This document shows positions 27,432 to 38,650 of a stretch of DNA of 64,000 nucleotides, piece after piece. Source of the DNA: Mycobacterium sp. OAS707 (GTDB taxonomy: Bacteria; Actinomycetota; Actinomycetes; Mycobacteriales; Mycobacteriaceae); assembly GCF_014873705.1 (NCBI RefSeq), contig NZ_JADBDS010000001.1, positions 1,736,001 to 1,800,000 on the forward strand, in the 5' to 3' direction. Position numbers and translations under genes: made by a program. The notes under the pieces were generated by a model that had not been told where the DNA came from, did no database searches, and was given only the letters and a program-made list of their open reading frames with translations. Within the stretch, counting starts at the first letter, position 1; each line of letters begins with the position of its first letter.

Positions 27432-28037
27432 TTACTTCGAGTAGAACTCGACGATCAGCTGCTCGGCGAGCGGCACCTGAATCTGCGCACGCTCGGGCAG
27501 CTGGTGCACCAGCACGCGCTGACGTTCGCCGACCACCTGCAGCCAACCCGGGATCGGACGGTCGCCCGCGGTCTCACGCGCCACCTCGAAAGGCAGTGTG
27601 TTGAGCGACTTGTCCTTGATGTCGATGATGTCGTACTGCGACACCCGGTAGCTCGGGATGTTCACCTTCACGCCGTTGACGGTGAAGTGACCGTGGCTGA
27701 CCAGCTGCCGCGCCATCCGGCGGGTGCGCGCCAGGCCGGCACGGTAGATCACGTTGTCCAACCGGCTCTCGAGGATCTGCAGCAGTTCCTCACCGGTCTT
27801 GCCGGGACGGCGCACGGCCTCTTCGTAGTACTTGCGGAACTGCTTCTCCATCACGCCGTAGGTGAAGCGGGCCTTCTGCTTCTCCTGCAGCTGCTGACGG
27901 TATTCACTTTCCTTGACCCGGGCGCGGCCGTGCTGGCCGGGCGGGTAGGGACGCTTCTCGAACGACTGATCGCCGCCGACCAGGTCGACGCCGAGGCGAC
28001 GCGACTTGCGCGTGGCGGGTCCGGTGTAACGAGCCAT
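27432..28037 (-). CDS. rpsD: 30S ribosomal protein S4
   Basis: Primary 16S rRNA-binding protein that starts 30S assembly. 201 residues, the family length. It begins MARYTGPATRKSRRLGVDL and has the S4 RNA-binding domain in about 92-155 (SRLDNVIYRAGLARTRRMARQLVSHGH region). No zinc-binding Cys cluster, so this is the Cys-free form. GGAGGAG precedes the ATG. In other bacteria S4 represses its own operon through a leader RNA. Confidence 0.98.
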   Translation of the reverse strand: MARYTGPATRKSRRLGVDLVGGDQSFEKRPYPPGQHGRARVKESEYRQQLQEKQKARFTYGVMEKQFRKYYEEAVRRPGKTGEELLQILESRLDNVIYRAGLARTRRMARQLVSHGHFTVNGVKVNIPSYRVSQYDIIDIKDKSLNTLPFEVARETAGDRPIPGWLQVVGERQRVLVHQLPERAQIQVPLAEQLIVEFYSK

Positions 28038-28051
28038 AAGTCTTTCTCCTC

Positions 28052-28468
28052 CTAGACCCGGCGACGCTTGGGCGGACGGCAGCCGTTGTGCGGCTGCGGG
28101 GTGACGTCGGAAATGGCGCCGACCTCGAGGCCGGCGGCCTGCAACGACCGGATGGCGGTCTCACGGCCCGAACCCGGGCCCTTCACGAACACGTCGACCT
28201 TCTTCACACCGTGCTCCTGCGCCTTGCGCGCGGCGTTCTCGGCGGCCAACTGCGCGGCGAACGGGGTCGACTTACGCGAGCCCTTGAAGCCGACGTGACC
28301 CGAAGACGCCCAGGCGATGACGTTGCCCTGCGGATCGGTGATCGAAACGATCGTGTTGTTGAACGTGCTCTTGATGTGCGCGGCGCCGTGCGGGACGTTC
28401 TTCTTTTCCCTGCGGCGGGTCTTCTGCCCCTTCTTAGGAGCAGCGGCACCCTTTTTTGCTGGTGGCAT
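28052..28468 (-). CDS. rpsK: 30S ribosomal protein S11
   Basis: Component of the 30S platform near the Shine-Dalgarno region. 138 residues with a basic Lys-rich N-terminal tail, then [19 protein letters not shown] and the C-terminal [13 protein letters not shown] characteristic of S11. Separated from rpsM by only 4 bases and from rpsD by 14, so translationally linked within the alpha operon. Confidence 0.98.
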   Translation of the reverse strand: MPPAKKGAAAPKKGQKTRRREKKNVPHGAAHIKSTFNNTIVSITDPQGNVIAWASSGHVGFKGSRKSTPFAAQLAAENAARKAQEHGVKKVDVFVKGPGSGRETAIRSLQAAGLEVGAISDVTPQPHNGCRPPKRRRV

Positions 28469-28472
28469 CTAC

Positions 28473-28847
28473 TTACCTGGCCTTCTTCTTGCCGGCGATG
28501 GTGCGCTTCGGGCCCTTGCGGGTGCGCGCATTGGTCTTGGTCCGCTGGCCGCGCACCGGCAGGCCGCGGCGGTGCCGCAGGCCCTGGTAGCAGCCGATCT
28601 CGATCTTGCGGCGAATGTCGGCCTGGACCTCGCGGCGCAGGTCGCCCTCCACCTTGAGGTTGCCTTCGATGTAGTCACGCAACTGGGTCACCTGATCGTC
28701 GGTCAGGTCCTTGGTGCGCAGGTTCCGGTCGATGCCGGTGGCTTCCAGGATCTCCTGGGAGCGGGTACGGCCGATGCCGTAGATATAGGTCAGGGCAATC
28801 TCCATGCGCTTATCGCGCGGAAGATCGACGCCCACGAGACGTGCCAT
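28473..28847 (-). CDS. rpsM: 30S ribosomal protein S13
   Basis: Head protein of the 30S subunit contacting tRNA and L5. 124 residues: [20 protein letters not shown] at the start, [15 protein letters not shown] helix-turn region and a basic tail [17 protein letters not shown]. Ribosome-binding sequence GAAGGAAC upstream. The 158-bp interval to rpmJ holds a possible leader hairpin. Confidence 0.98.
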   Translation of the reverse strand: MARLVGVDLPRDKRMEIALTYIYGIGRTRSQEILEATGIDRNLRTKDLTDDQVTQLRDYIEGNLKVEGDLRREVQADIRRKIEIGCYQGLRHRRGLPVRGQRTKTNARTRKGPKRTIAGKKKAR

Positions 28848-28908
28848 CAGGCGGTGTTCCTTCTTCTATGCGGAGGTCTGGTCCCAGTCCGTTCCCTCAT
28901 CTAGTGGG

Positions 28909-28928
28909 GTCCGGCCTCCGTGCCGGAC
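28909..28928 (-). other. Hairpin in the rpmJ-rpsM interval
   Basis: GTCCGGC and GCCGGAC form a perfect 7-bp stem with a 6-base loop, about 60 bases upstream of rpsM. A second, weaker stem (TGAGTGG/CCGCTCA, one G-U pair) lies at 28934-28951. No U-tract. Could be a leader element of the alpha operon or a U-less terminator after rpmJ. Confidence 0.4.
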
Positions 28929-29005
28929 GTAATTGAGTGGCGTATCCGCTCAGTGGTACTGGGATTTCGTCATTAAGTTGTCGGCAAAACAAGCGGAAGC
29001 TCTGA

Positions 29006-29119
29006 CTAACCTTGCCTCTGCTTGTGGCGCGGATCTGAGCAGATCACCATGACCCGCCCATGCCGACGGATCACCCTGCATTTATCGCAAATGGGCTTGA
29101 CGCTCGGGTTCACCTTCAC
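29006..29119 (-). CDS. rpmJ: 50S ribosomal protein L36
   Basis: The smallest ribosomal protein, 37 residues: [20 protein letters not shown] then [15 protein letters not shown]. The zinc ligands CDKC, Cys in VICS and His in PRH are present, so this is the zinc-binding form. Start is GTG at 29119 from family alignment. Lies 31 bases downstream of infA and probably shares its transcript. Confidence 0.96.
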
Positions 29120-29150
29120 GGCTGTCGTCGATCCTGTTCTGTGTGTCGTC

Positions 29151-29372
29151 TTACTTGTACCGGTAAACGATGCGGCCCCGGGACAGGTCGTAGGGAGACA
29201 GCTCCACCACGACACGGTCCTCGGGCAGAATGCGGATGTAGTGCTGCCGCATCTTGCCGCTGATGTGGGCGAGCACCTTGTGTCCGTTCTCCAGCTCAAT
29301 GCGGAACATCGCATTGGGCAGGGGTTCGACCACGCGGCCCTCGACCTCGATGGCACCGTCTTTCTTGGCCAT
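29151..29372 (-). CDS. infA: Translation initiation factor IF-1
   Basis: OB-fold factor that occupies the 30S A-site during initiation. 73 residues starting [20 protein letters not shown] and ending [10 protein letters not shown], the standard IF-1. GGAGGAC just upstream fixes the ATG at 29372. First gene of the infA-rpmJ group. A 236-bp interval separates it from a divergent signalling gene. In most bacteria map lies just upstream, whereas here map is about 29 kb away. Confidence 0.98.
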
Positions 29373-29608
29373 GTCCTCCGTTGTCCCTGATCGTTGGCGC
29401 CTTTGGGCGGCGCAGTTCACTCCGAGCTACAAAACGTGGACCAGCGATCGGAAATTCCGGAAACAGGGCACGCAAGAGCCGGCGCGTAAGCCGCACCGTT
29501 GGTCCATACTACCTGCTCGGCGGCCTGCCCCAAAATCGCCGAAGTGCCAGGCCAGCGGGAACATCCTGGGCGGATATCCGCTAGACGACGGGAGCATACT
29601 TATAACCG

Positions 29609-31309
29609 ATGACTGCACCGGTCTCTGCTCCCCGAAAACCCGTAATACTGACCGTCGACGACGACCCCGCGGTGTCCCGCGCGGTCGCCCGCGACCTTCG
29701 TCGCCACTACGGCGACCGCTACCGCATCGTGCGGGCCGAGTCGGGCCCGGACGCCCTGGAAACCCTCAACGAACTCAAGCTGCGCGGCGACACCGTCGCC
29801 GTGTTCGTCGCCGACTACCGGATGCCGCAGATGAGCGGCATCGAGTTCCTCGAAGAGGCGATGGACATCTATCCCCTCGCCCGTCGGGTGCTGTTGACCG
29901 CGTACGCGGACACCCACGCCGCGATCGACGCGATCAACGTCGTCGACCTGGACCACTACCTGCTCAAGCCGTGGGACCCGCCGGAGGAGAAGCTCTACCC
30001 GGTGGTCGACGGGCTGCTCGAGGCGTGGCACGCCACCGGCGACCGCGCGATTCCGCACACCAAGGTGATCGGGCACCGCTGGAACGAGCGGTCATGGCAG
30101 GTGCGCCAGTTCCTGGCCCGCAACCAGCACTCGTTCCGCTCGTTCACAGCCGACGAACCCAAGGGCAAGCAACTTCTGGACGCGGCCGGACTCGACGGCT
30201 TCCAGCTCCCTGTCGTCATCACTGAACAGGGCGAAACGCTCGTCGAGCCCACCGACGCCGAACTGGCCGGCATGCTCGGCCTGTCCACCACCCCGTCGCT
30301 GGAGATGTACGAGCTCGCTGTCATCGGCGGCGGACCCGCCGGCCTTGCCGCCGCGGTGTACGGCGCCTCCGAAGGCCTGAAGACCGTGCTGATCGAAGAG
30401 ACCACCACGGGTGGCCAAGCCGGTCGCAGCTCCAGAATCGAGAACTATCTCGGGTTCGAAATGGGAATCTCGGGAGCCGAGCTGACCACGGCCGCGCGCC
30501 GCCAGGCCGAGCGCTTCGGCGCCGAGGTCATCACCACCCGCAAGGCCGTCCGGCTGCACGCCGGCGACAGCGGCACCGCGCGCACGATCGAGTTCGCCGA
30601 CGGCAGCACGATCGCTGCGCAGGCCGTCATCCTCGCCACCGGAGTGTCCTACCGTCAGCTGCAGAATGTTCCAGGCTGTTGGGACGACCCCGACGAAAAC
30701 GCCTGCAACTACATCGGCCGCGGCGTGTTCTACGGCGCATCGGTGTCCGACGCCAGTGAGTGCGCGGGCGAGGACGTCTTCATCGTCGGCGGCGCGAACT
30801 CGGCCGGACAGGCCGCGATGTTCATGTCCAAGTCGGCGAAATCGGTGACGCTGCTCGTGCGCGGGCCGTCACTGGAGGCGTCGATGTCCTACTACTTGAT
30901 CCAGCAGATCGAGAAGAACGAGAACATCAACGTCCGGGTGTGTACCGAGGTCATCAACACCCTCGGCGAGGACAACCACCTGACCGGCCTAGTGCTCCGC
31001 AACAAGCAGAGCGGCGAGGAGGAAACGGTGAAGGCCGATCGGCTGTGCTGCTTCATCGGCGCCGAGCCGCGCACCGACTGGCTCGACGTGGTGGCCAAGG
31101 ACGACCACGGTTTCATCCTGTCCGGCCCCGACCTAAAGGACGTCTCGGGATGGACGCTGGACCGTCCCCCACACCACTTGGAAACAAGTGTGCCGGGTGT
31201 GTTTGTTGCAGGAGATGTGCGTGCCGAATCCGCCAAGCGGGTCGCAGCAGCCGTCGGCGAAGGGTCGATGGCGGTGATGTTGGTCCACCGCTACTTGGCG
31301 GACGCGTAG
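29609..31309 (+). CDS. Response regulator receiver fused to thioredoxin reductase-like flavoprotein
   Basis: 566-residue fusion. The receiver domain (about 10-140) has the acidic pocket TVDDDPAVSR, phospho-acceptor Asp in VADYRMPQMSG, Thr in LLTAYAD and Lys in LLKPWD. A linker with a thioredoxin-like flavour is followed by a TrxB-type flavoprotein (about 232-566): FAD motif VIGGGPAGLAAAVYGA, NAD motif VFIVGGANSAGQAA and final FVAGDVRAESAKRVAAAVGEG. The redox-active CxxC expected between these is absent (YIGRGVFYGASVSDASEC), so disulfide reduction is doubtful. A CATACT box 8 bases before the ATG hints at a leaderless transcript. Paired with the kinase at 31325. Confidence 0.9.
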   Translation: MTAPVSAPRKPVILTVDDDPAVSRAVARDLRRHYGDRYRIVRAESGPDALETLNELKLRGDTVAVFVADYRMPQMSGIEFLEEAMDIYPLARRVLLTAYADTHAAIDAINVVDLDHYLLKPWDPPEEKLYPVVDGLLEAWHATGDRAIPHTKVIGHRWNERSWQVRQFLARNQHSFRSFTADEPKGKQLLDAAGLDGFQLPVVITEQGETLVEPTDAELAGMLGLSTTPSLEMYELAVIGGGPAGLAAAVYGASEGLKTVLIEETTTGGQAGRSSRIENYLGFEMGISGAELTTAARRQAERFGAEVITTRKAVRLHAGDSGTARTIEFADGSTIAAQAVILATGVSYRQLQNVPGCWDDPDENACNYIGRGVFYGASVSDASECAGEDVFIVGGANSAGQAAMFMSKSAKSVTLLVRGPSLEASMSYYLIQQIEKNENINVRVCTEVINTLGEDNHLTGLVLRNKQSGEEETVKADRLCCFIGAEPRTDWLDVVAKDDHGFILSGPDLKDVSGWTLDRPPHHLETSVPGVFVAGDVRAESAKRVAAAVGEGSMAVMLVHRYLADA

Positions 31310-31324
31310 AAAAGAGAGCCTGAC

Positions 31325-32806
31325 ATGGGCGAGAAATGCCTGCCTACCGAACTGCGGTCGCTGTTCCTGTTCGAGGCTTTGAACGACGAACAGCTACAGA
31401 TGCTGTGCGACAACGGGCACATCCAGTCGTTCGAGCCGGGGCCGGTTGTGGTCGAAGGCGAGCCCGCGACGTGTTTTTACGTCCTGCTCGACGGCGAAGT
31501 GGTGATGTCGAAGCGCTCGGCAGGCATGGACATCGTGACGGGCCGGACGTCGCAGCGGGGCGTCTACTTCGGTGCGTGGTCGGCCTACGTTCCCGCCGAG
31601 GAGCACCTCTACGAGGCGTCGGTGCGAGTCACGAAGCCGTCCCGGTTGTTCGTGCTCGACGCCGAGGCGTTCGCGACCTTCATGAAGACCCAGTTCCCGA
31701 TGGCTGTGCATCTGCTCGAGGGGCACATGGTCGGCGGGCTGCGACAGCGCCAGATCATCGGCCAGCGCGAAAAGCTGCTCGCATTGGGCACCATCACCGC
31801 TGGCCTGACGCATCAGCTCAACAACCCGGCCGCGGCGATCTCACGAGACGTATCGAACCTGCGCGAGAACGTGGGCAAGATGCGCCACAAGCTGTCGATG
31901 CTCTCCAGCGGAAAGTTCACTCCTGAAGCGCTGCGGGTCTTGGTGTCCATCCAGGATGAGGTGGCCGAGCAGGTGGCGAAGGTCAAGACGCACGAACTCA
32001 GCCCGCTCGAGACCTCGGACCGCGAAGACGAGATCGGCGACTGGCTGGAGGACCACGGCATCGCCAGCGGGTGGGATTACGCGCCCACGTTCGTCGAGGC
32101 CGGACTCGACATCGACTGGCTGGAACGAGTGGAAGCGTCGATCGGCGACGTCGACTGCTCCGCGACGCTGCAGAGCGCCATCGGGTGGCTGAAATACACC
32201 ATCGACACCGAACTCTCGGTGAATCGGATCGCTGAGGCTTCCAAGCGCATCTCGGCGCTGCTCGCCGGCACCAAGCAGTACTCGCAGATGGACCGGGCGC
32301 CCTACCAGTCCGCCAACGTGCACGAGTTGTTGTGGAGCACGGTGATGATGTTCGGCGAGAAGGTCGGCAAGGACGGCCCGGTCAAGATCGTCAAGGACAT
32401 GGACAAGTCCCTGCCCGAATTGCTTTGTTACCCAGGCGATCTCAACCAAGTCTGGACCAACATCATCGACAACGCGATTCAGGCGATGGACGGCCACGGC
32501 ACGCTCACATTACGGACCAGGCGCGAAACCGACGACATGATTCGGATCGAGATCTGCGACGACGGCCCCGGCATCCCCGAAGAGATCATCGACCGGATCT
32601 TCACCCCGTTCTTCACCACGAAGCCGTTCGGCGAGGGCACCGGCCTTGGCCTCGATCTGGCCTGGCGGATCGTCGTCGAAAAGCATCACGGCAACCTGCG
32701 GGTGGAGTCGCGGCCTGGGGAGACGAAGTTCATCGTGGTGCTGCCACTGCAGGCCCCCGCGCCGGAACTGCCGACGCCGACGGAGCTTCCGGCCGGGCTG
32801 GAATAG
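31325..32806 (+). CDS. Cyclic nucleotide-binding sensor histidine kinase
   Basis: 493 residues. An N-terminal cNMP-binding/CRP-like beta-barrel (about 10-125; [19 protein letters not shown]) is followed by a dimerisation/His-acceptor helix with [12 protein letters not shown] (His about 164). A C-terminal HATPase domain has N-box [16 protein letters not shown]1 DDGPGIP and G2 [12 protein letters not shown]. No membrane helices, so it senses a cytoplasmic ligand, possibly cAMP. It lies 15 bases downstream of the receiver-flavoprotein gene, its likely phosphotransfer partner. Confidence 0.9.
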   Translation: MGEKCLPTELRSLFLFEALNDEQLQMLCDNGHIQSFEPGPVVVEGEPATCFYVLLDGEVVMSKRSAGMDIVTGRTSQRGVYFGAWSAYVPAEEHLYEASVRVTKPSRLFVLDAEAFATFMKTQFPMAVHLLEGHMVGGLRQRQIIGQREKLLALGTITAGLTHQLNNPAAAISRDVSNLRENVGKMRHKLSMLSSGKFTPEALRVLVSIQDEVAEQVAKVKTHELSPLETSDREDEIGDWLEDHGIASGWDYAPTFVEAGLDIDWLERVEASIGDVDCSATLQSAIGWLKYTIDTELSVNRIAEASKRISALLAGTKQYSQMDRAPYQSANVHELLWSTVMMFGEKVGKDGPVKIVKDMDKSLPELLCYPGDLNQVWTNIIDNAIQAMDGHGTLTLRTRRETDDMIRIEICDDGPGIPEEIIDRIFTPFFTTKPFGEGTGLGLDLAWRIVVEKHHGNLRVESRPGETKFIVVLPLQAPAPELPTPTELPAGLE

Positions 32807-32835
32807 GCACCGGCCGCGCCGGGGTTGACCGAACC

Positions 32836-33672
32836 ATGACTGACGCGAAGCCCAACCTTGGCCGATTCGGATCATTCGGCCGCGGAGTGACCCCGGAACA
32901 AGCCAAAGACATCGAGGCCCTGGGCTACGGCGCCGTATGGGTTGGCGGTTCGCCGCCCGCCGAACTCGACTGGGTCGAACCGATCCTCGAGAAGACCACG
33001 ACGCTGCAAGTTGCGACGGGCATCGTCAACATCTGGACCGCCGACGCCGGACCCGTCGCCGAGTCCTACCACCGCATCGACAAGGCATACCCCGGCCGCT
33101 TCCTGCTGGGCATCGGCGTCGGCCATCCCGAGGCGAATCAGGAGTTCCGCAAGCCGATCGATGCCCTCACCGAGTACCTCGACAAGCTCGACGAATACGG
33201 CGTTCCGAAGAACCGTCGAGTGGTCGCCGCGCTGGGTCCCAAGGTGTTGAAGCTGTCCGCGGATCGCGCCGCCGGTCCGCATCCGTATCTGACGACGCCC
33301 GAACACACCGCCGAGGCGCGCGAACTGCTCGGGCCCGACGCGTTCATCGCCCCCGAGCACAAGGTGGTGTTGACCACCGACGCCGAGAAGGCCCGCGAGA
33401 CCGGCCGCAAGGCTCTCGAGATTTACCTCAACCTGAAGAATTACCTCAACAGCTGGAAACGTCTCGGGTTCAGTGATGAAGAGATCGCCAAACCGGGTAG
33501 TGACCGTCTGGTGGACGCCGTCGTCGCCTACGGCACGGTCGACGCCATCGCTGCGCGACTGAAGGAGCACCTCGACGCCGGCGCCGATCACGTGCCCGTG
33601 CAGGTGCTGACGTCGCCCGACAAATTGGTGCCAGCACTTGCCGAACTCGCCGGGCCGCTCGGCCTGCAGTAG
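32836..33672 (+). CDS. LLM class F420-dependent oxidoreductase (Rv3463-like), copy 1
   Basis: TIM-barrel enzyme of the luciferase-like monooxygenase family of about 278 residues. The N-terminal strand has GYGAVWVGGSPPAEL, the next VATGIVNIW, and the barrel bulge GIGVGHPEANQE fits F420-dependent members. The ATG at 32836 gives MTDAKPNLGRFGS, matching the paralogue's start. It occupies the place of Rv3463 between infA and rmlB in M. tuberculosis. Substrate unknown. Confidence 0.87.
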   Translation: MTDAKPNLGRFGSFGRGVTPEQAKDIEALGYGAVWVGGSPPAELDWVEPILEKTTTLQVATGIVNIWTADAGPVAESYHRIDKAYPGRFLLGIGVGHPEANQEFRKPIDALTEYLDKLDEYGVPKNRRVVAALGPKVLKLSADRAAGPHPYLTTPEHTAEARELLGPDAFIAPEHKVVLTTDAEKARETGRKALEIYLNLKNYLNSWKRLGFSDEEIAKPGSDRLVDAVVAYGTVDAIAARLKEHLDAGADHVPVQVLTSPDKLVPALAELAGPLGLQ

Positions 33673-33686
33673 ACGAAGGGACGAAC

Positions 33687-34529
33687 ATGACTGAACTCAA
33701 GCCCGACCTCGGCCGCGTAGGGGTCTGGACCTTCGGGTCGCCGGGACCCGAAGCAGCCGTCGAAATCGAGAAGCTCGGATATGGCTCACTGTGGGTCGGC
33801 GGGTCGCCGGCGGCCGACCTGTCGTTCGTCGAACCGATTCTCGAACAGACGCAGACGCTTTCGGTGGCCACGGGCATCGTCAACATCTGGACGGCAGACG
33901 CCAACGAGGTCGCGGACTCCTATCACCGCATCGAGAAGGCGTACCCGGGCCGCTTCCTGCTCGGTGTCGGCGTCGGGCATCCGGAGCACACCCAGGAGTA
34001 CCGCAAGCCGTACGACGCACTGGTCGACTACCTCGACGTGCTCGACGCCAAGCAGGTGCCGACCAGCCGGCGGGTGATCGCCGCGCTGGGCAAGAAGGTG
34101 CACGAGCTGGCAGCGAAGCGCAGCGCGGGCGCACACCCATATCTGACGACGCCGGAGCACACCGCGCAGGCACGCGAATGGATCGGCTCCTCGGTGTATT
34201 TGGCGCCCGAGCACAAGGTGGTGCTGACAACGGACGCCGACGAAGCCCGCGCGATCGGCCGCAAGACCGTCGACTTCTACCTGAATCTGAGCAACTACCT
34301 GAACAACTGGAAGCGGCTCGGTTTCACCGACGAGGACATCGCGAAGCCCGGCAGCGACAAGCTGATCGACGCGGTAGTTGCCCATGGCAGCGCCGACGAC
34401 ATCGCCAAGCGGCTGGGCGAGCACCTGGCCGCAGGCGCTGATTCGGTGTTGATTCAGGTGCTCGGCGGCGACGACAAGCTGTTGCCGACCCTGACCGAAC
34501 TGGCGGGGCCACTCGGGCTGAAGGGCTGA
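33687..34529 (+). CDS. LLM class F420-dependent oxidoreductase (Rv3463-like), copy 2
   Basis: Tandem paralogue of the preceding gene, 280 residues, colinear over its full length (WVGGSPAADLSFVEPILEQT, VGVGHPEHTQEYRKP, KRLGFTDEDIAKPGSDKLID). GAAGGGACG precedes the ATG after a 14-bp gap. The two copies differ mostly at barrel loops, so they may accept different substrates. Its TGA is followed at once by the methyltransferase ATG. Confidence 0.87.
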   Translation: MTELKPDLGRVGVWTFGSPGPEAAVEIEKLGYGSLWVGGSPAADLSFVEPILEQTQTLSVATGIVNIWTADANEVADSYHRIEKAYPGRFLLGVGVGHPEHTQEYRKPYDALVDYLDVLDAKQVPTSRRVIAALGKKVHELAAKRSAGAHPYLTTPEHTAQAREWIGSSVYLAPEHKVVLTTDADEARAIGRKTVDFYLNLSNYLNNWKRLGFTDEDIAKPGSDKLIDAVVAHGSADDIAKRLGEHLAAGADSVLIQVLGGDDKLLPTLTELAGPLGLKG

Positions 34530-35279
34530 ATGCCGGACCGTCCGCCGGCCCACACCGACCGGCGTCGGGCTGAGTCGTTCGGTGTGGCTGCCGAGCAGTA
34601 CGACCAACACCGTCCGCGGTATCCACAGCCACTGATTGCCGGTCTCGTCACGTCTGCCGGCATGCGCGTGCTGGACGTCGGCGCCGGAACTGGTATTGCG
34701 GCAACGCAATTGGCGCAAGCCGGCGCGGACGTCCTTGCCGTCGAGCCGGACGAACGGATGGGGCGCGTAGCGGCGGCGAAAGGCACTCGGGTCGAACGGT
34801 CGACCTTCGAGGCATGGCAGCCGGCGGGCAGGGATTTCGATCTTGTCGTGTTCGCCCAGTCCTTCCACTGGGTCGACACGCGTCCCGCGCTGCACAAGGT
34901 GGCCACGATCCTGCGTCCAGGCGGACGGCTGGCGATACTCGCGAACCGTATCCTTCCGACCTCCCCGACTCAGCACGAGCTCGACGAGATCAACGTGGAC
35001 TACCTCGATGTGACGGCGAGGGCGACAGTCAACGACGAGGAAGAGGTGATCGGGCTGATCGAGACGTGCGGGTTCTCCGTCGAACGCCGCCGCTGCGAGG
35101 AAGTCCTGCATTACGCCACCGAGGACTACCTGAACCTGGTGTTCACCTACTCCAATCACTTGATGCTCGACGCGGCAGCACAAGATCAGTTGCGATCACG
35201 GCTCGCAGAACGGATCGGCCCCGCCGGCGTCGATGCGCAAAACGCCGCGCTGGCCGTGGTTTGCACGCCAACCCGCTAG
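34530..35279 (+). CDS. Class I SAM-dependent methyltransferase
   Basis: Rossmann-fold methyltransferase of 249 residues, methyltransf_11/25-like. Motif I VLDVGAGTGIAATQLA (about 50-65), motif II VEPDERM, then VVFAQSFHWVDT, typical of the YcgJ/UbiE-like group with an FHW motif. Starts directly at the stop of the oxidoreductase. The methyl acceptor is not deducible. Confidence 0.82.
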   Translation: MPDRPPAHTDRRRAESFGVAAEQYDQHRPRYPQPLIAGLVTSAGMRVLDVGAGTGIAATQLAQAGADVLAVEPDERMGRVAAAKGTRVERSTFEAWQPAGRDFDLVVFAQSFHWVDTRPALHKVATILRPGGRLAILANRILPTSPTQHELDEINVDYLDVTARATVNDEEEVIGLIETCGFSVERRRCEEVLHYATEDYLNLVFTYSNHLMLDAAAQDQLRSRLAERIGPAGVDAQNAALAVVCTPTR

Positions 35280-36879
<1,600 letters not shown>

Positions 36880-36883
<4 letters not shown>

Positions 36884-37683
36884 TCGAAGTCGGTTATGAC
36901 GTTCGAGACAGAATCGCTTACGTCACGCTCAATCGGCCGGCCTCGAAGAACGCGGTTACGCCGGACATGCACGACGAGCTTTGCCGCGTGTGGGCCGACT
37001 TCCGTGACAACGATGAGGCCGATGTCGCGATCCTGACGGGTACCGGTGACGCCTTTTGCGCAGGCGCCGATCTCGCGACCTATGTGCCGCTCAATTACGT
37101 GGACGCCTCGCCGAGTCGGGTTCGGGACATCGTCGACCTCGGATTCGGCGGCATCACCCGCGGGCTGCATCGAATCACCAAGCCGACCATCGCCGCCGTC
37201 AACGGGTGGGCACTGGCCGGAGGGCTCGAACTGGCGATGGCCTGCGATCTGCGAGTGGCTTCCGATCGCGCGATGTTCGGATCGTTCGAAGCGCGGCGCG
37301 GGTTTCATCACGGTGACGGCGGAATCACCCGGCTGGTCAACACATGCGGCGTCGGCGTGGCAATGCAGATGGTCCTCACCGCCGAGCCGATCGACGCCCA
37401 ACGCGCTTTGCAATGCAACATGGTGGCGAAAGTCGTTCCCCACGAACAGCTTATGGACGCGGCTGAGCTGCTGGCCCATCAGATCCTGCGCAACTCTCAA
37501 CGAGCGGTCCGCTCCGCCAAGGAGACCGTCCTAGAAGTCGTCGGTAAGCCGCTGGACGATCAGCTACGGATCGAGGGCTGGAACTCCTACACCTGCGTCG
37601 ACAAGAACGAGGCTCGTACCTTGTTGAGTCAGTTCTTCGACAAAACAGATGTTGGCCGGGCCGGTACCCACCCCGAAACGTGA
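36880..37683 (+). CDS. Enoyl-CoA hydratase/isomerase family protein
   Basis: Crotonase-fold enzyme of 267 residues. Oxyanion-hole segments are GDAFCAGADLATYV (about 50-63) and NGWALAGGLELAMACDLRVA (about 108-127). The Glu of the second catalytic position appears in GSFEARRGFH, where echA-type proteins vary, so hydratase versus isomerase activity is unclear. Coupled to rmlC by an ATGA overlap although its chemistry is unrelated. Its 3' end faces the cyclodeaminase-like gene 4 bp away. Confidence 0.85.
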
Positions 37684-37687
37684 TTCG

Positions 37688-38650
37688 TCACGCGCCGATA
37701 CCCAATTTCGCCAACGTGACCTCCGCAGCGACGAGGTCTTGCGCGCCGATCCCGACGAATTTCGCGATGGTGACGTCGTTTTCCGACGTGCGGCCCGCAG
37801 TCTTGCCGGAGATCACCTCGCCCAGCTCGCCTGACAACTCTTCCAATGCGTACCGGCCACTGCACATCGCTCGGTGAACATCGCCGTTGGCTGCGGCGCT
37901 TTCTCGCGTGTCGACGAAGACGCGAGCACGTCGAAGCGCCGTTGAATCGAGTTCGCATTTGGTGGCATCGTCGGCGCCGACTGCGGTGATGTGCATACCC
38001 GGATGCAACCACGCGCCCTGCACCAGCGGTTCGCGCGCCTGCGTCGCGGTGATCAAGACGTCCGCGCTGCGAACGGTTTCTTCGATATCGGACTCACAAC
38101 GGATGTCGACACCCGGCAGTCTTCCACTCAGCCGCGCCTTGAGCTGCTGCGCTTTCTGCGGATTGCGGGCCCAGATCAACAAATTCGAGAAGGGGCGTTC
38201 GCCGTAGAGCGCCAAGGGCTGCCAATAAGCCTGTACGCCGGCGCCGAGCACAGCGACGGTCTGCACGTCGGACGGCGCGAGCAGGCGTGCAGCGAGCGCG
38301 CCTGCCGCGGCGGTCCGGACGTCTGAGAGGTAATGCTCATCGTTCAACAGTGCGATCGTTCGCCCCGTCTTGCTGTCGAAGACACCGACGAAACCGCCTT
38401 GCGGTGCCCCGCTTTCGACGTTCGCGTTGAACCATGGCGATACCTTGACGATGTATACGCCGTGGCCGCGCAGGGTGCCGGTCTTGACATAGACATCACC
38501 CAGTTCGCGGGTCTCGGCGGGAAACATGACGACCAGACCGTTGTCGGCAAGACCCGCGCTCGACTCCTCAAACGCCCGTGACACTGGTTCGATCAGATCC
38601 TCGAAACCGACACAGGCCCGGATGTCGCTTGCAGAGATTGCCGTTGTCAC
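37688..38650 (-). CDS. Ornithine cyclodeaminase/mu-crystallin family protein
   Basis: NAD(P)-dependent enzyme fold, 320 residues. The N-terminal substrate domain has VYVKTGTLRGHGVYIVKVSP. The dinucleotide-binding turn is VAVLGAGVQAYWQPLAL (about 130-146), followed by TAVGADDATKCELD, which contains the Asp typical of the active site. Family members act as ornithine/alanine/lysine cyclodeaminases, ketimine reductases or dehydrogenases. The ATG overlaps the stop of the upstream PhzF-like gene, so the two may act on one amino-acid-derived metabolite. Confidence 0.85.
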   Translation of the reverse strand: MTTAISASDIRACVGFEDLIEPVSRAFEESSAGLADNGLVVMFPAETRELGDVYVKTGTLRGHGVYIVKVSPWFNANVESGAPQGGFVGVFDSKTGRTIALLNDEHYLSDVRTAAAGALAARLLAPSDVQTVAVLGAGVQAYWQPLALYGERPFSNLLIWARNPQKAQQLKARLSGRLPGVDIRCESDIEETVRSADVLITATQAREPLVQGAWLHPGMHITAVGADDATKCELDSTALRRARVFVDTRESAAANGDVHRAMCSGRYALEELSGELGEVISGKTAGRTSENDVTIAKFVGIGAQDLVAAEVTLAKLGIGA

